A DNA stretch of 64,000 bases, taken from positions 1,798,001 through 1,862,000 of the forward strand of contig OZ218951.1 in NCBI GenBank assembly GCA_965112735.1, in the 5' to 3' direction. A program made the position numbers and the translations under genes. The notes beneath the pieces were generated by a model. It ran no database searches. It was not told the DNA's origin and was given only the letters and a program-made list of their open reading frames with translations. This document shows, in pieces, positions 33,337 through 43,249 of the stretch (position 1 is the first letter of the stretch; each line of letters begins with the position of its first letter). This DNA comes from Phaeosaccion multiseriatum (lineage: Eukaryota > Ochrophyta, other classes).

Positions 33337-34771
33337 TTATTTTTGAATGACCACGGAGGCGATTTTGCCGTCTCCCTCGCCCTCCCCTATTTGCTTGAGG
33401 AGAAATTCGTCCGTTCTCGACTGCCTCAAACCCAGGAACTTTGCAGCCCCGACTTGACTCTTGCCAAAGGGGTACGCCAGGATGGTGCCCTGATCGAGAA
33501 GGTAACAGCACAAAAAACAAGGAGACGGCAGCAGACGGCAGCAGGTGGGGGCGGTGGTTGGGGGGGGCGTTGTGTGCATGCGTGTGCTTGGGTGCAAATA
33601 CGTCCGATGTAAGCTTTCGAGTGAAGAAAGAAGCCACGTCTTTCTTGTATCCTTCCTGTTGTCCTCGCCATCGTTCCTTCTCCCCCCCCCTTCCTCACCT
33701 CGGGAATTTCCTCTCCTTTGAAGACCACTCCTATGTACTTGTCCAGGGGCACACACACGTGGGTTTCGGCTTGCCTGTGAGGAGAAAAGCGACGGCCGGG
33801 GGCCGCACGTTAGAAAGAGGGGGGTGTACGGTATCGAGGCTTGCCATGGACACCGAGAGAGAGCCCCAGAAAGGAGGCATTGCACCACACGCAAGCTCAG
33901 GGAAGGCTGTAGATCTGGCGGGGGTTGGCAAGACTGTTTAGCGCCTTGTCCTACACTGCACCATCCCCCTTACCCCCCCCCCGCACTTACTGGCTGTTCG
34001 TGCAGAACGTCAGGTGCCTAACATCGGACGGCTGTTTCGGTGGCCCGATGCAGCGGGGAGTAGCAGCAGGCCAAAGCGGACCATTTGAAGGTACAACAAG
34101 AGAGGGGAGCAAGGAGAAGTAAGGAAAGAATTTATGTCTGTAAGACCTCTCGGGAGAATTCAGGTAGAAGCAAGTGGCAATGTCGAGGGGGCTGCACGTA
34201 CAGTGGGCCTAGCCAAGCCCCCAACCCCCAGCCCCCCCTCTCGCTACTGTAGCAGCTCACCTGCTGGAAAAGGTAGAAGATGAGGCCCAGACAAAGCACT
34301 AAGATGGGAATACCTCCCTGAGATGCCAGAGCAAAAAAGAGGAGAAGGGGATGAGATACAATGATAGGCACTCGGCCCAGCAGACTGTGATGACAATGCG
34401 AGCCGAAGAACCCAACGTAGACACGAAAGGCAGGAGAGAAGATGGTTGTGTGTCAGCTTTACCTTAACGTTAGTGACATCGGCACTGGTGCCTGTCTTCG
34501 TCGTGGTCGTCTCATCACCCACTTTCTTCGCTGCATACATGACGACTCGCCCTGCTGCTGCGTCATATCCAATCGCGCTCGTGGCGCGTTGCTGTCGTCG
34601 TCCTTCCGTCTGTAATACACTCATCCTACTAATCCTCCTACCATTGCTCTCGAGCCCCCCAGGCCAGCCCCGTGCGCCAGTTTGGAGCGTCCTGGTCTCG
34701 ATGTGAAAGGCCCAGCAGGAGCAGAGGCTGGATGAGGCGAAAAAGGCCAGCAGCAGAGGGAAAGAACGCAT
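33337..34771 (-). CDS. Probable plastid-targeted single-span membrane protein, unknown function
   Basis: Exons 34463-34771, 34261-34317, 33991-34031, 33699-33774 and 33337-33489; all phases close, giving 211 aa, although exons 3 and 4 are small and inferred from frame and splice sites. N-terminus MRSFPLLLAFFASSSLCSC is signal-peptide-like, followed by WAF and a Ser/Arg/Thr-rich stretch, resembling the bipartite signal-plus-transit leaders (Phe at the cleavage site) of red-lineage secondary plastids. One transmembrane segment GGIPILVLCLGLIFYLFQQ fills exon 2. The C-terminal domain contains VPLDKYIGVVFKGEEIPEG, ILAYPFGKSQVGAAKFLGLR and DEFLLKQIGEGE; I do not recognise the family. A simpler model stopping soon after exon 2 (VLQT, stop at 34132) is possible. 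Part of intron 4 and exon 5 is duplicated near 26.5 kb. Confidence 0.65.
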
Positions 34772-35588
34772 TATTAACGGAGAGCGAAGGGAAGGGAAAG
34801 AAGGGGAGAGAGAGAGTGTTAAGATACACCAGTTGGCTATGGCGCGTCGACAGCTGTATTCTCTTACTTTTTTACTTTTTTACTTTTTTATTTTTTTACA
34901 GCTGCTTTTTTATTTTTTTTACTTTGCCACTTCGTACAGTATGCGGTCGCGAATTAGCGGCCCCGGGGAACTACAACCCATCTTATCATGGGCAACCGAT
35001 CCCATGTCGGATAACGGATCGCGGGTAAATGTATGTCTTCAGAACCCACCCACCGCCAAACGTTGCCGAGTTGCACACGTCACACACATCACCATCACAG
35101 CACAAGTGTAAGCCGGCCCCAAGTCCAGTTGGTTTTTCGGCCCCCCAGCAAGTGGGAGGCGAAGGTTTGGAAAAGCGCCTGAGCTGACAGTCCAAATGTA
35201 CAGGGGGGTTGTTCCATGGCGAAGGGCGCCAAGTGGTACTGTAACGGGTGGGATCAAAATAAATACAACCCCCCTCCCGCCCTTCCCCCTGCGCACCTCC
35301 AGGGACCCCATCGCAGCGCTGAAGCTTCCATCTGTTCCGCCTTGGCCCCCGCCGCGACGAGTGCCTTGTGCCTTTCATGCGGCCACCCACCCACCCACCC
35401 ACCCGCCCGCCCAGTTGGTCTGGTTGGAAGGAGGGATCTGCCAGCGCCATGTCCACCAACAGGGCCTTGCCTACCCCAGCCACGCCGACCTTAACGGACG
35501 TGGATCCAGCCAGAGGAGCGCCAAAAAAGGCAACGAGTAAGATCTCTCCCACGCCTCCACGGCCCACGACCCACAAAAGATCGCACGC

Positions 35589-35626
<38 letters not shown>

Positions 35627-35823
35627 GTCAGTAAGGCCCTTCAACGAGTCCAAGTCAATCGTGATGCGCATCGGCCCGGATGGGCAAAGAAAACTGTGCG
35701 ACTCCCGCCGTGGCACGAGCTGCCCATCCCGTGCGATCGATCTATCGATCGGAGGGGGGACTGGACTCCCTTGCCCAACTCACTCACGCACCTACGTGCC
35801 CACTAAGATGCACATGACGTACA
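34772..35823. other. Intergenic region with T-rich tract
   Basis: 34866-34924 is an almost pure T tract with interspersed ACT units. Downstream are Pro/Gly-coding short ORFs on both strands without family features, (CCCA)n at about 35380-35411 and (CAG)n at 35599-35627. No gene could be supported. Confidence 0.45.
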
Positions 35824-36762
35824 CTAGCTCTTGGTCTCGCTGGTTGCAGCAAGTAAGCCCGCCGCCTTGTCGAGGATCCACGCCACGTGCGGTAGAGAGC
35901 GGTTGATAAGGCTCTTGCCCGGTCCGCTCGCGGCATTCTCCCTGAGCTTGGGGGGAGTCAGCCCCCGCCACAGGTAGGACACCACACAGCGAATGTAGTC
36001 CAACAGGGCCAAGTCATAGTGCTCCTTCAGCTTCTCCCACTCGTACGCAGCGATACCGCGCTCCCGCAGGCCTCGGTTGAGCTCGCGGTGGTAGTGCCGC
36101 AGCAGGACTTGCTCAGCGTCCTCATGCAACAGGGCGTGTGCCTGCAGAGACGTGCACATTGCATAGGCCACGTCTTGCACGCCCACACCAAACCCGCACC
36201 ACTGCAGGTCGATGAAGCGGACCGCATCAGCAGCAGCAGCAGCAGTAGTAGCAGTTACAGGAGCAGCAGTAGAAGTAGTAGTGGGACTTGGCATGTGCTC
36301 GGCATCGTCATTGCCCCCTCCCATGAAGGCCTCCTTCTCTCTCCCTCCTTCTCCTTCTCCTCCTCCCCCTCCCCCTCCTCCTCCTCCTCCTCCTCCTCCT
36401 TCGAGCAAGTGCAGCTGTGCGTGGAAGAACATGTTCCATTGCTTGCAGTCTCCGTGCACGAGACAGCGCGGTACGCTGCCCTCTCTCCCCGTCATGAGCG
36501 CATCTCTCTGCTCCGCTCCCGCAGCCAACCGACTCGCCACCCGCTGCACCTCAGGACGGGCAAACAAGTCGGGCAGCTCCTCTTGAAAGGCCTCCATAAA
36601 GGCGTTGTAAGTGGTCTCAATCTCGAGCATGTCTCTCGGTTCCCTCTTGCGCATTTCCCAAAAGGTGCCCTGCTGATGCACGCTGCGCGCAAAGTCAGTC
36701 GGCACATCTGCCAGGCGATCCGCGCATAGGTCAGAGGTCACTTCTTCTGATGCTGCAAAGGG

Positions 36763-36801
<39 letters not shown>

Positions 36802-37656
36802 CGAGGAGGAGGAGGAGGAGGAGGAGGAGGAGGAGGAGGACTGAGTCCCAGTCCAGTAGTGGGAGTGCATTCTCGCCAGCGCTGACATGACTGCCTTGCC
36901 TTGCGTGAGAGACAGGGCCCCAATCTGCACCCACTCTCCCTCGGCCGTGAGGTCCTCCAAGACACACATGAAGCTCGACTGTAGTAGCACCGCCTTGTGC
37001 AGCTCTTCCTCGGCCTCTGTAGCCACGACCGCTGCCGCTGCTGTCTCTCCTCCCGTACCACTACCATTGCTTCGCTTCCGACGCTCCACCAGCCGACTCA
37101 GGTCTTCGCTGAGCGTGCTCTGGCTGTGTACCCAATAGCAGCGCGGTACGACTGCCTCGAGCTCCGCGCTGAGGTGCTTGTAGGCGGCGGCTTCTGCTCT
37201 GTAGCCCTCAATGGCAGACACCCACGACGCCAGGGACCGTGGGACCAAGTCACGGCAAAAAATCTTCTTCACGTAGACGGAAGTCGCATCAGTAGCAGGA
37301 GCGGTGGCGGTGGTACTGATGCTGAGTGCAAGATTCGTGGAAGTTGTCTGCACGGCTCCGCTTCCCGCCTTGTTCCTGTTTTGATGCTCCTTCTCTTCTG
37401 CCTGCCGTGCCTTTGCGCTCCTGCTGCTGCTGCTCTCTCCATTCAGCAAGAGCCTGAAGGTGGTTGAGTGTCTTCCAAAAATAACGGACGACGCATCTAC
37501 CTCCCAATGCACCACTCGCCTCCGCAACACACCCGTGAGCCATGCATCTGTAAAGGCGTGTCCATCGGGCCTAGAAGCGAGTGTGATGGGTTGGGGAGGA
37601 GGAGGAGGAGGAGTAGAAGGAACAGCAGCACCAGGTAATGCCTTCATATTCAACAC
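35824..37656 (-). CDS. Aminoglycoside phosphotransferase/choline-kinase-like protein
   Basis: Single-exon ORF, 610 aa. The small-molecule-kinase core is clear: FMCVLEDL hinge, Brenner-type motif CLVHGDCKQWNMFF (catalytic Asp and Asn), and metal-binding VRFIDLQWCGFGVGVQDVAYAM. C-terminal helices include LLRHYHRELNRGLRERG and YDLALLDYIRCVVSYLWRGL. This layout resembles the EcKinase/DUF1679/choline-kinase branch; the substrate cannot be told. Low-complexity inserts interrupt the fold: poly-Ser (about residue 275-300), poly-Gly before REKEAFMGG, and Thr/Ala runs before VRFIDLQ. The Pro-rich N-terminus starts MLNMKALPGAAV; Met 37647 is an alternative start. Lack of introns is unusual for this window. 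Confidence 0.85.
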
Positions 37657-37750
37657 CCCGCTGACAGCTGATGCTTGTATATTATACAGCTGGAGGGGAG
37701 AGGAAAGATGGAATTGGAAGGGGGGGGATACTTTATTGACTTAATAGGAA

Positions 37751-38158
37751 TCACCTAAGAAACTGAAAGTGTGAAAGTGTGTGTGTGTGTGTGTGTGTGT
37801 GTAGGTGTCGCTGTGTCTCCGGGGCCCGCGAGGGGCGGGGGATATATGTATGGAAGTTGGTACGGGAGCGTCGCCATCTGTTAACTCTGCACAAAATTTG
37901 GATTTTGGCGGCAGCCAGCGCTCTCAGCGCTCTTGCCGTGAGCAGGACGATGCCATAAGGTGATGCGACGCTGTCGAATCCTTGGGCCGCAGCAGCAGCT
38001 GGTGAAGAGGGGTGAAGAGGCAGCAGCTGATTGAGGGCACGAGTCCTGCCGTGCTCAAACCAGAGCTCTCCAGGCTGGAACGGCGAACAGCTGAGTATCT
38101 CTTCGAATCTCTGTCTCAGTGCTGCTTCTTGCGGTATTGGCGTCACCCAAGCATCCAC
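37751..38158 (-). CDS. Hypothetical ORF, doubtful
   Basis: 135-aa ORF beginning MDAWVTPIPQEAALRQRFEE. The first 95 residues have ordinary composition; the end translates a (GT)n microsatellite into HTHTHT, a sign that the 3' part is non-coding or that an intron is missed. It starts 52 bp after the YCII-like stop on the same strand. No family recognised. Confidence 0.25.
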   Translation of the reverse strand: MDAWVTPIPQEAALRQRFEEILSCSPFQPGELWFEHGRTRALNQLLPLHPSSPAAAAAQGFDSVASPYGIVLLTARALRALAAAKIQILCRVNRWRRSRTNFHTYIPRPSRAPETQRHLHTHTHTHTLSHFQFLR

Positions 38159-38209
38159 CCTTTCAAAGACTCACGAAAAAATATGTGCCCAAACTATTGT
38201 ACTTCATTT

Positions 38210-38807
38210 CTATTTCTTCAGCCAGGAGCCTACAACCGCCGCGTAGTCACGGATGGTCCAATCAGTCACTAGCCCTGCGAAAGATAGCATGGCAAGGCAC
38301 AAGAAACAAAGCGGTGTGAGTGGGAGAAAAAAAGAAAAAAGGAAGAGGAGTTGCCATCTCATCTCATTTTATCCCCGCTCCTGACACCCAGCCCACGGCC
38401 CTCGGACACTTGCCTGCCGCGTTGTAAGGGTCACTTTTGACAAACGCTTCTGCGCTTTCTTTGGTATCGAAGAAGACCGCCGCGCTATCCGTTGGCTCCA
38501 TGTATGCTCCCCCCAACAATACACTTCCCTCCTCACTCCCTTTCTTCAGCAACTCCAGGTGGGCTTCCCGATGAGGCCCTCTCTTCTCAAGCATCCCATC
38601 CACATAGGCGTACTGAAGCACATAGACGCGCAGTGGGCCTCCGCCCGTGGGAGCCGCGGACATCATAGTGCGTGATTGTTGGCCCCTGGACGCGTTGGCC
38701 AATCTTCGGACAACCGGAGACCCCTGCAGGAGCAAGCCTTGGAAGCGACAGAGAGACATAACCGCAACGATGCACACCAGCAAAAGTCCCAAACTAGGTC
38801 CAGACAT
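38210..38807 (-). CDS. YCII-domain protein with N-terminal targeting or signal sequence
   Basis: Exons 38414-38807 and 38210-38274, giving 152 aa. YCII (muconolactone-isomerase-like, ferredoxin-like fold) features: YVLQYAYVDGMLEKRGPHR, HLELLKKGSEEGSVLLGGAY, AVFFDTKESAEAFVKSDPY, then across the splice NAAGLVTDWTIRDYAAVVG. The His in REAHLELL and the Asp in SDPY are the usual conserved polar residues. The function of eukaryotic YCII proteins is poorly defined. The intron uses a GC donor (GCAAGT) and a normal AG acceptor; reading straight through instead gives an unrelated tail after NAAG. The N-terminus LGLLLVCIVAVMSLC followed by an Arg/Ser-rich stretch suggests organelle import. Confidence 0.85.
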
Positions 38808-38976
38808 GAGCGAAGAGGGAGAGAAGAGAGCACTGAAGATGAGAGAGGGAAGAGGGCGTCCTTCGCTATCTGTGAAGTCTTCTGAAGGACCACATTGTCA
38901 ACCCTGTTTTTTCTCTCCCTATAATTCTCTTTCTCTCTCTCTCCCTTTGTAGCTACAAGAGCTACTCGCAACGAGC
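38808..38976. promoter_or_regulatory. 169-bp divergent region
   Basis: Between the starts of the YCII-like and membrane-protein genes. It contains a CT-rich tract ending TTTGTAG at 38951, 26 bp before the membrane-protein ATG, which looks like a 3' splice site and may end a 5'-UTR intron. Confidence 0.4.
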
Positions 38977-40358
38977 ATGACGGGATGGGCTCAGCTCATC
39001 TCGCTTGCATGTTTCGGGCTCTTTTTTGCGCTCTTGTCGCGCAAGATGATGACACATAGACACATGTTTGCGCCTCGCTATGGTCGCCGCCACCGCCTCT
39101 GTGGGCTTCTGTTCTTCTTTTGGCTATTGCGGGGCTTCTTCGGCTTGTTGATGTTGACAGTGGATCGCCATACGCAGCAAGGCTCGTCGCATCGAGTCGA
39201 AAACCTCCAGGAAGAGCCAGGCTGGCTTCTATACGATGTTGTTCTGGGCGTCTTGGGCGTTGCGTTGACGCTCTTTGCCGCTTTTGACTTCCGGTACGCC
39301 CACCGACTTGTGGTGAATACGGCATCAGGTCTGTACTCGCCCCCCCGTCAATGTCCACGCTGGTCTGCTCTGCTTCTGCCCCTCTCATCCTCTCTCTCTC
39401 ACTCTCTCTCTCTCTGTCGCCCCCCCGTCAATGTCCACGCTGGTCTGCTCTGCTTCTCCCCCTCTCATCCTCTCTCTCTCACTCTCTCTCTCTATCTTTC
39501 TTTCTTTCTTGCCTGCCTTGTGGCGCTGAGGGCCCAGGAGCGTTGGAGCAGACTGCCACGGTAACCTTCTCCGAGATGATGGAGCACAGCTTCTACCAGG
39601 GCCTCAACCTCGTGCAGGCTCTCTTCCTTCACGCCCTCGCACACCTCGACCAGCGCGATCGTAACCGTCATGACCGTCATGGGGGTGATGTTGATGCTGA
39701 CGTTGTTGCTGCAGAGTTCTCTCTGCTACTCCGAGTGAGTCTGGTGTCACTTGTGACCGCCCCTTGGCTATGGCGGAGCTACTTCCCCGTGAATAGCTTC
39801 AGTGACAATTACAGCAAACCGGGAACCACCCCTACTTCCCTCATCGGCGTGCTCTATCGACTCAAGAAGTACCAATACCTCCTCTACAAGCACGTTTTGC
39901 TTCACGGGCTGAACATTAGCGCCGCTCTGGGTGTCTTGGTGCACTCGGACCCGAATCTCGGCCTCTTCCCCCACGATCAGGGCGGCGCCCCCGGGGAAGT
40001 AGGAGAGGGGGGTGGTAGGAGCAGCAGCAACAACAGAGGTCTTCGTAGTAGCCTGGTGCACAGCGGGGACTTTCGCCTCTATTGGATGGGACTAAACTGT
40101 GCCTACGTTATGGAGTTCTTCCTCCAAACGCTGGTCAAGAGGGGCTACTTGGCCCAGCGGCAAATGCTTTGGATGAACCAACTCGTCATGTTTGCCAGCA
40201 CCCTCGCCGCGGTGCAGCTGCTGCTGCTGCGGCGAGACGAAATGCGCTGGGGTGCATGCCTCGTCTCCCTCCTGCTCAATCTCTTGCACCGGCGCCACGA
40301 TTTCTTCAACACCATGCTCACGCTCACTGTCACCGTCGCGGGGGCGCTGCTGGTGTAG
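38977..40358 (+). CDS. Multi-pass membrane protein, unknown family
   Basis: Exons 38977-39328 and 39538-40358; the phase closes with an acceptor at GCCCAG, giving 390 aa. About seven hydrophobic spans are visible, e.g. LISLACFGLFFALLS, LCGLLFFFWLLRGFFGLLML, WLLYDVVLGVLGVALTLFAAF, VSLVSLVTAPWL, LNISAALGVLV, LNCAYVMEFFLQTLV, MLWMNQLVMFASTLAAVQLLLL and a C-terminal span ending GALLV. The second exon has a soluble Asp/Arg/His loop (HLDQRDRNRHDRHGGD) and a Gly/Ser loop. The cytosolic LLYRLKKYQYLLYKH segment is basic and aromatic. No signature of a known enzyme or transporter was found. Confidence 0.75.
39342..39500. repeat. 80-bp tandem duplication inside an intron
   Basis: The unit with CCCCCCGTCAATGTCCACGC followed by a CT-rich tract occurs twice with an 80-bp period (ATGTCCACGC at 39351 and 39431), nearly identical. 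It lies between the two exons of the membrane-protein gene. Confidence 0.9.
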
Positions 40359-40984
40359 GTGTCAGGTCTGAGTACCCCGGACTGAGGCAAGCCCAGGAAG
40401 TCTAAGCAATATGAGCAGTCACCCAAGAGGGGCACATGAGGTTTTCCATAAAATACCAATCGACTCGTGAACTCGCTCTGTCTCGATTAAGCTTCCCCTT
40501 AGGCCGTGGACCACTTCTGACGGTCCCGAAAAGGCATTTTTTTGTCTTGCCTATCCCATTCGTTACGTACGCATAAACCATATGGGTAGAAGCACATGGA
40601 CAACAACATAGGTAAATTAAGAAACGCCACACCCGCACAAAGAAAACGCCACACACATACACACACAATCTGTGGCTGACAGCAGCAGCTCCGCGAGAGT
40701 CTCCCCTCCCCCTCGACGAGGCACAGAGGGCGACGCGCAGCAATCGGGTACGCGGGCCGCACACACAAACACACACAAGGCACAGTCCCTTCCTCCTCGA
40801 CGAGGCACAGGGGCCTACGCGTAGCAATCGGGCACGAGAGCTGCACACACACACAAGGTGCTCTGTGCGCCCCTCTGCTCTGCTGCACGCGCTCCTCAGC
40901 CCCGCGGCGCCACACCATCCACTACGGGCAAAGGACCGCCCGCTGTCCTATCTCAACCCGCGGCTACCGGGACCCAATGCTCAC
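40359..40984. other. Convergent intergenic region
   Basis: Between the membrane-protein gene and kinase C. The part next to kinase C (about 40700-40930) has two diverged copies of a segment containing GACGAGGCACAG and GCAATCGG, and resembles the region 3' of kinase A (about 11510-11600), extending the A/C duplication beyond the stop codons. Confidence 0.5.
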
Positions 40985-42816
40985 TCAGCTCATCAAGTCC
41001 ACCATGCCCCCCAGTCTCTTTTGGAAGATGATGGAATTGATGGCCCCTCTGAGTTTGCGGCGTGCATTGAAGAGTCTGAGCTGCTGAAGGTTCTTGTCGA
41101 GGTTCCGCTTGGCCAGGTCCACTTCTTTGCTGAGCAGCCACGGGTGCACGACGGCCTCAGCCGCGGTGATGCGTTTCGTTGTGTCTACGTTGAGCATGCG
41201 ACGGATCAGGTCCTTAGCCTCATTGCTAGTCCCTTTCCAGTACTCCGCGTGGAACTGAGCGAACGGGAAGACAGGTCAAATCAAGGGCCTTGATGATGAG
41301 AGGTAGTCAGAGGGGAAACACAACACTTGGGCAGCACTTCGTAAGGCAAAGGGAAGAGAGGTCAGGAGAGGTCAACCAAAGGCTTGGATGATAAGTAGTA
41401 GTGTACAAAACACAAAAAAGAAGCAGTTGATGGGTCAAGACTTGGAGGCTCTCAACTCACTTTGAACGACCCGCTCTTGATCTTCCTGAAGAGCCTTCGT
41501 TGGTTCTCGTCATGAAAAGGCGGATACCCGCCCAGGAGGATGTAAAGGATGACACCTATTGACCACAGGTCCACCGATTTGCCGTAAGGCTCACCCTTTA
41601 TAATCTCCGGAGCCACATATCCCGGCGTGCCACACTGCGTGGTTAGGAGTCCGCTGTCCAGGCTCCTGGCGAACCCGAAATCGGCCAGCTGATGGGGTAG
41701 AGATGCAGAGGGCACCAGCGCAGGTTAGAGTGTGCTACACCACCGACTCTGTGTTGTGTGTGGGTGGAGCTTTCACCTTGCTCGAAAGAGCTTGTCCAAA
41801 AGGTACTCTCTCAGGCAAAGAACTTCTGTGCACTGTCTGTATCAACGAGACATGCGACGACCCTGCTACTAGATGGCACACACCTTTATTGTGGCATCGT
41901 CGCTCTCGCTCGTCATGAGCAAGTTCTCGGGCTTGAGATCGCGATGTACAATATTCTTGTCGTGACAGTATTTGATCGAATCGAGGAGAATCCGGCAGAG
42001 GTCTCGGGCCTCCTTCTCGTTGTAGAAGGACTTTTGCACGATGCGGTCAAAGAGCTCTCCGCCTTTCATAAACTCCTCCACCACGTAGAAGTACTGCAGG
42101 CAGGCAGGAAGGGACAGAGGGAGGGACACGCGAGTGAGTGAGTTGAGATAGAGACGGTGCGGGGTTTCGGCAGGCAGGCAGGTAGGCAGGTAGTCCCTCC
42201 ACCATTGGGGAGGGGGCAGGGAGTTACCCAAGCACCGCTGTCCTTCGCCCAGGGGGCATCACTTGCTCCTCCTGTGCAGCTACACACCACAAGCTCTCTT
42301 CCCTCACCTCTGGGTCGTCCTTATAAAGCTGGAAAATGTTGATGATGTTTGGATGCTTGAGTGAGCGCAAGATTGAAACCTCTGCAGCAGCGTGGAGTCC
42401 CGAGCAAGAGGGGAGAAGGGAGTAATGAGGACGGAGGGACGGGGCAAAAGAAGACAGAGGGCGGGCATTTACCACCAGTGCTCCTTGCCTTTCTACTGTC
42501 TGCTCCCCCTCACTTCCTTACCTGTGAACAAATCCGCCTCATCATCTGGTGGCAAGTTGGCCCTCTTCATACACTTCACGGCATACTGCTTCTCAGTCTT
42601 GTTAAACTTTGCTTCCCTAACAGTCGAGTAAGCCCCCTTTCCGATCTCTGGGCCAAGCTTATAGTGTTCATTGAATTTTGCCCCTTCGAAGCCCAGGACT
42701 GCCCCTGGATCCGACACTCCCACTATAAGCCCCTCTGGCCCCCGGGACGGTGCAGGCTCGGTGTCATCAACTGCCGAGTCCGACCAGCAGAGCAGCGCAG
42801 ACAGAGATTGGCCCAT
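40985..42816 (-). CDS. Calmodulin-dependent-type Ser/Thr kinase (paralog C)
   Basis: Exons 42522-42816, 42308-42381, 41884-42093, 41461-41688 and 40985-41254; phases close, giving 358 aa. Motifs: GPEIGKGAYSTVREA, QYAVKC, HRDLKPENLLM, DFGFARS, CGTPGYVAPEII, and C-terminal FNARRKLRGAINSIIFQ typical of a CaM-binding autoinhibitory helix. It starts MGQSLSALLC, again a possible dual-acylation signal. The last exon is almost identical in DNA and protein to that of paralog A, although the catalytic exons differ clearly, which suggests gene conversion or recombination of the 3' end. A Met 8 codons upstream (42840) is in frame; 42816 was chosen by analogy to the MGQ start of A. Confidence 0.9.
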
Positions 42817-43249
42817 CCCTCCCTCGCACGAAGGTTGCAAGTGCCGTGTTGCGGCCGAGGGTGGTGCGAGTGTCTACCAACCCACGCCACCCCCCCCCCC
42901 TATCTGCGGAGGAGCTCTTACTGAAACTTAGGTCTCCTCCTCCCGCCGGCGCTGCTGCTGCGGCGGCGACGGCGGCGGCTGCTGCTGCTGGCTGCTGCTG
43001 TTGCTGCTGCTGATCGCTGCTGCTACTGCTGCTGCCGCTGCAACTCTCTCTTTTTTCTTTTCTCTTCTCTCTCTCTCTCTCTCTCTCTCTCCTCTCTTCT
43101 ATGAGGATTTGCCTTTCCCTTCACTCAGTACAGAAGAGATCCTTTCCTCTCCTATTCGAACCGATCACGGCGGAGTGGCTAGATGAAGATGAAAGGCCCC
43201 CCGGGAAAATACTTGTTACTTTTACCTCTGCCCAGGCGACTCCACCAAG
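42817..43249. promoter_or_regulatory. Divergent region between kinase C and MEMO1
   Basis: 433 bp with a (GCTGCTGCG)-type repeat at about 42948-43040 and an uninterrupted CT tract at 43058-43093 upstream of MEMO1, resembling a core-promoter pyrimidine tract. No TATA box seen. Confidence 0.4.

Noticed and set aside
35599-35627. Another copy of the dispersed CAG-associated motif
   Set aside because: Only the CAG run is present; the TTGGTGATACAG part is absent.
34986-35634. Minus ORF 34986-35576 and plus ORFs 35196-35634
   Set aside because: Competing frames rich in Pro, Gly and repeat translation, with no homology features; not supportable as a gene.
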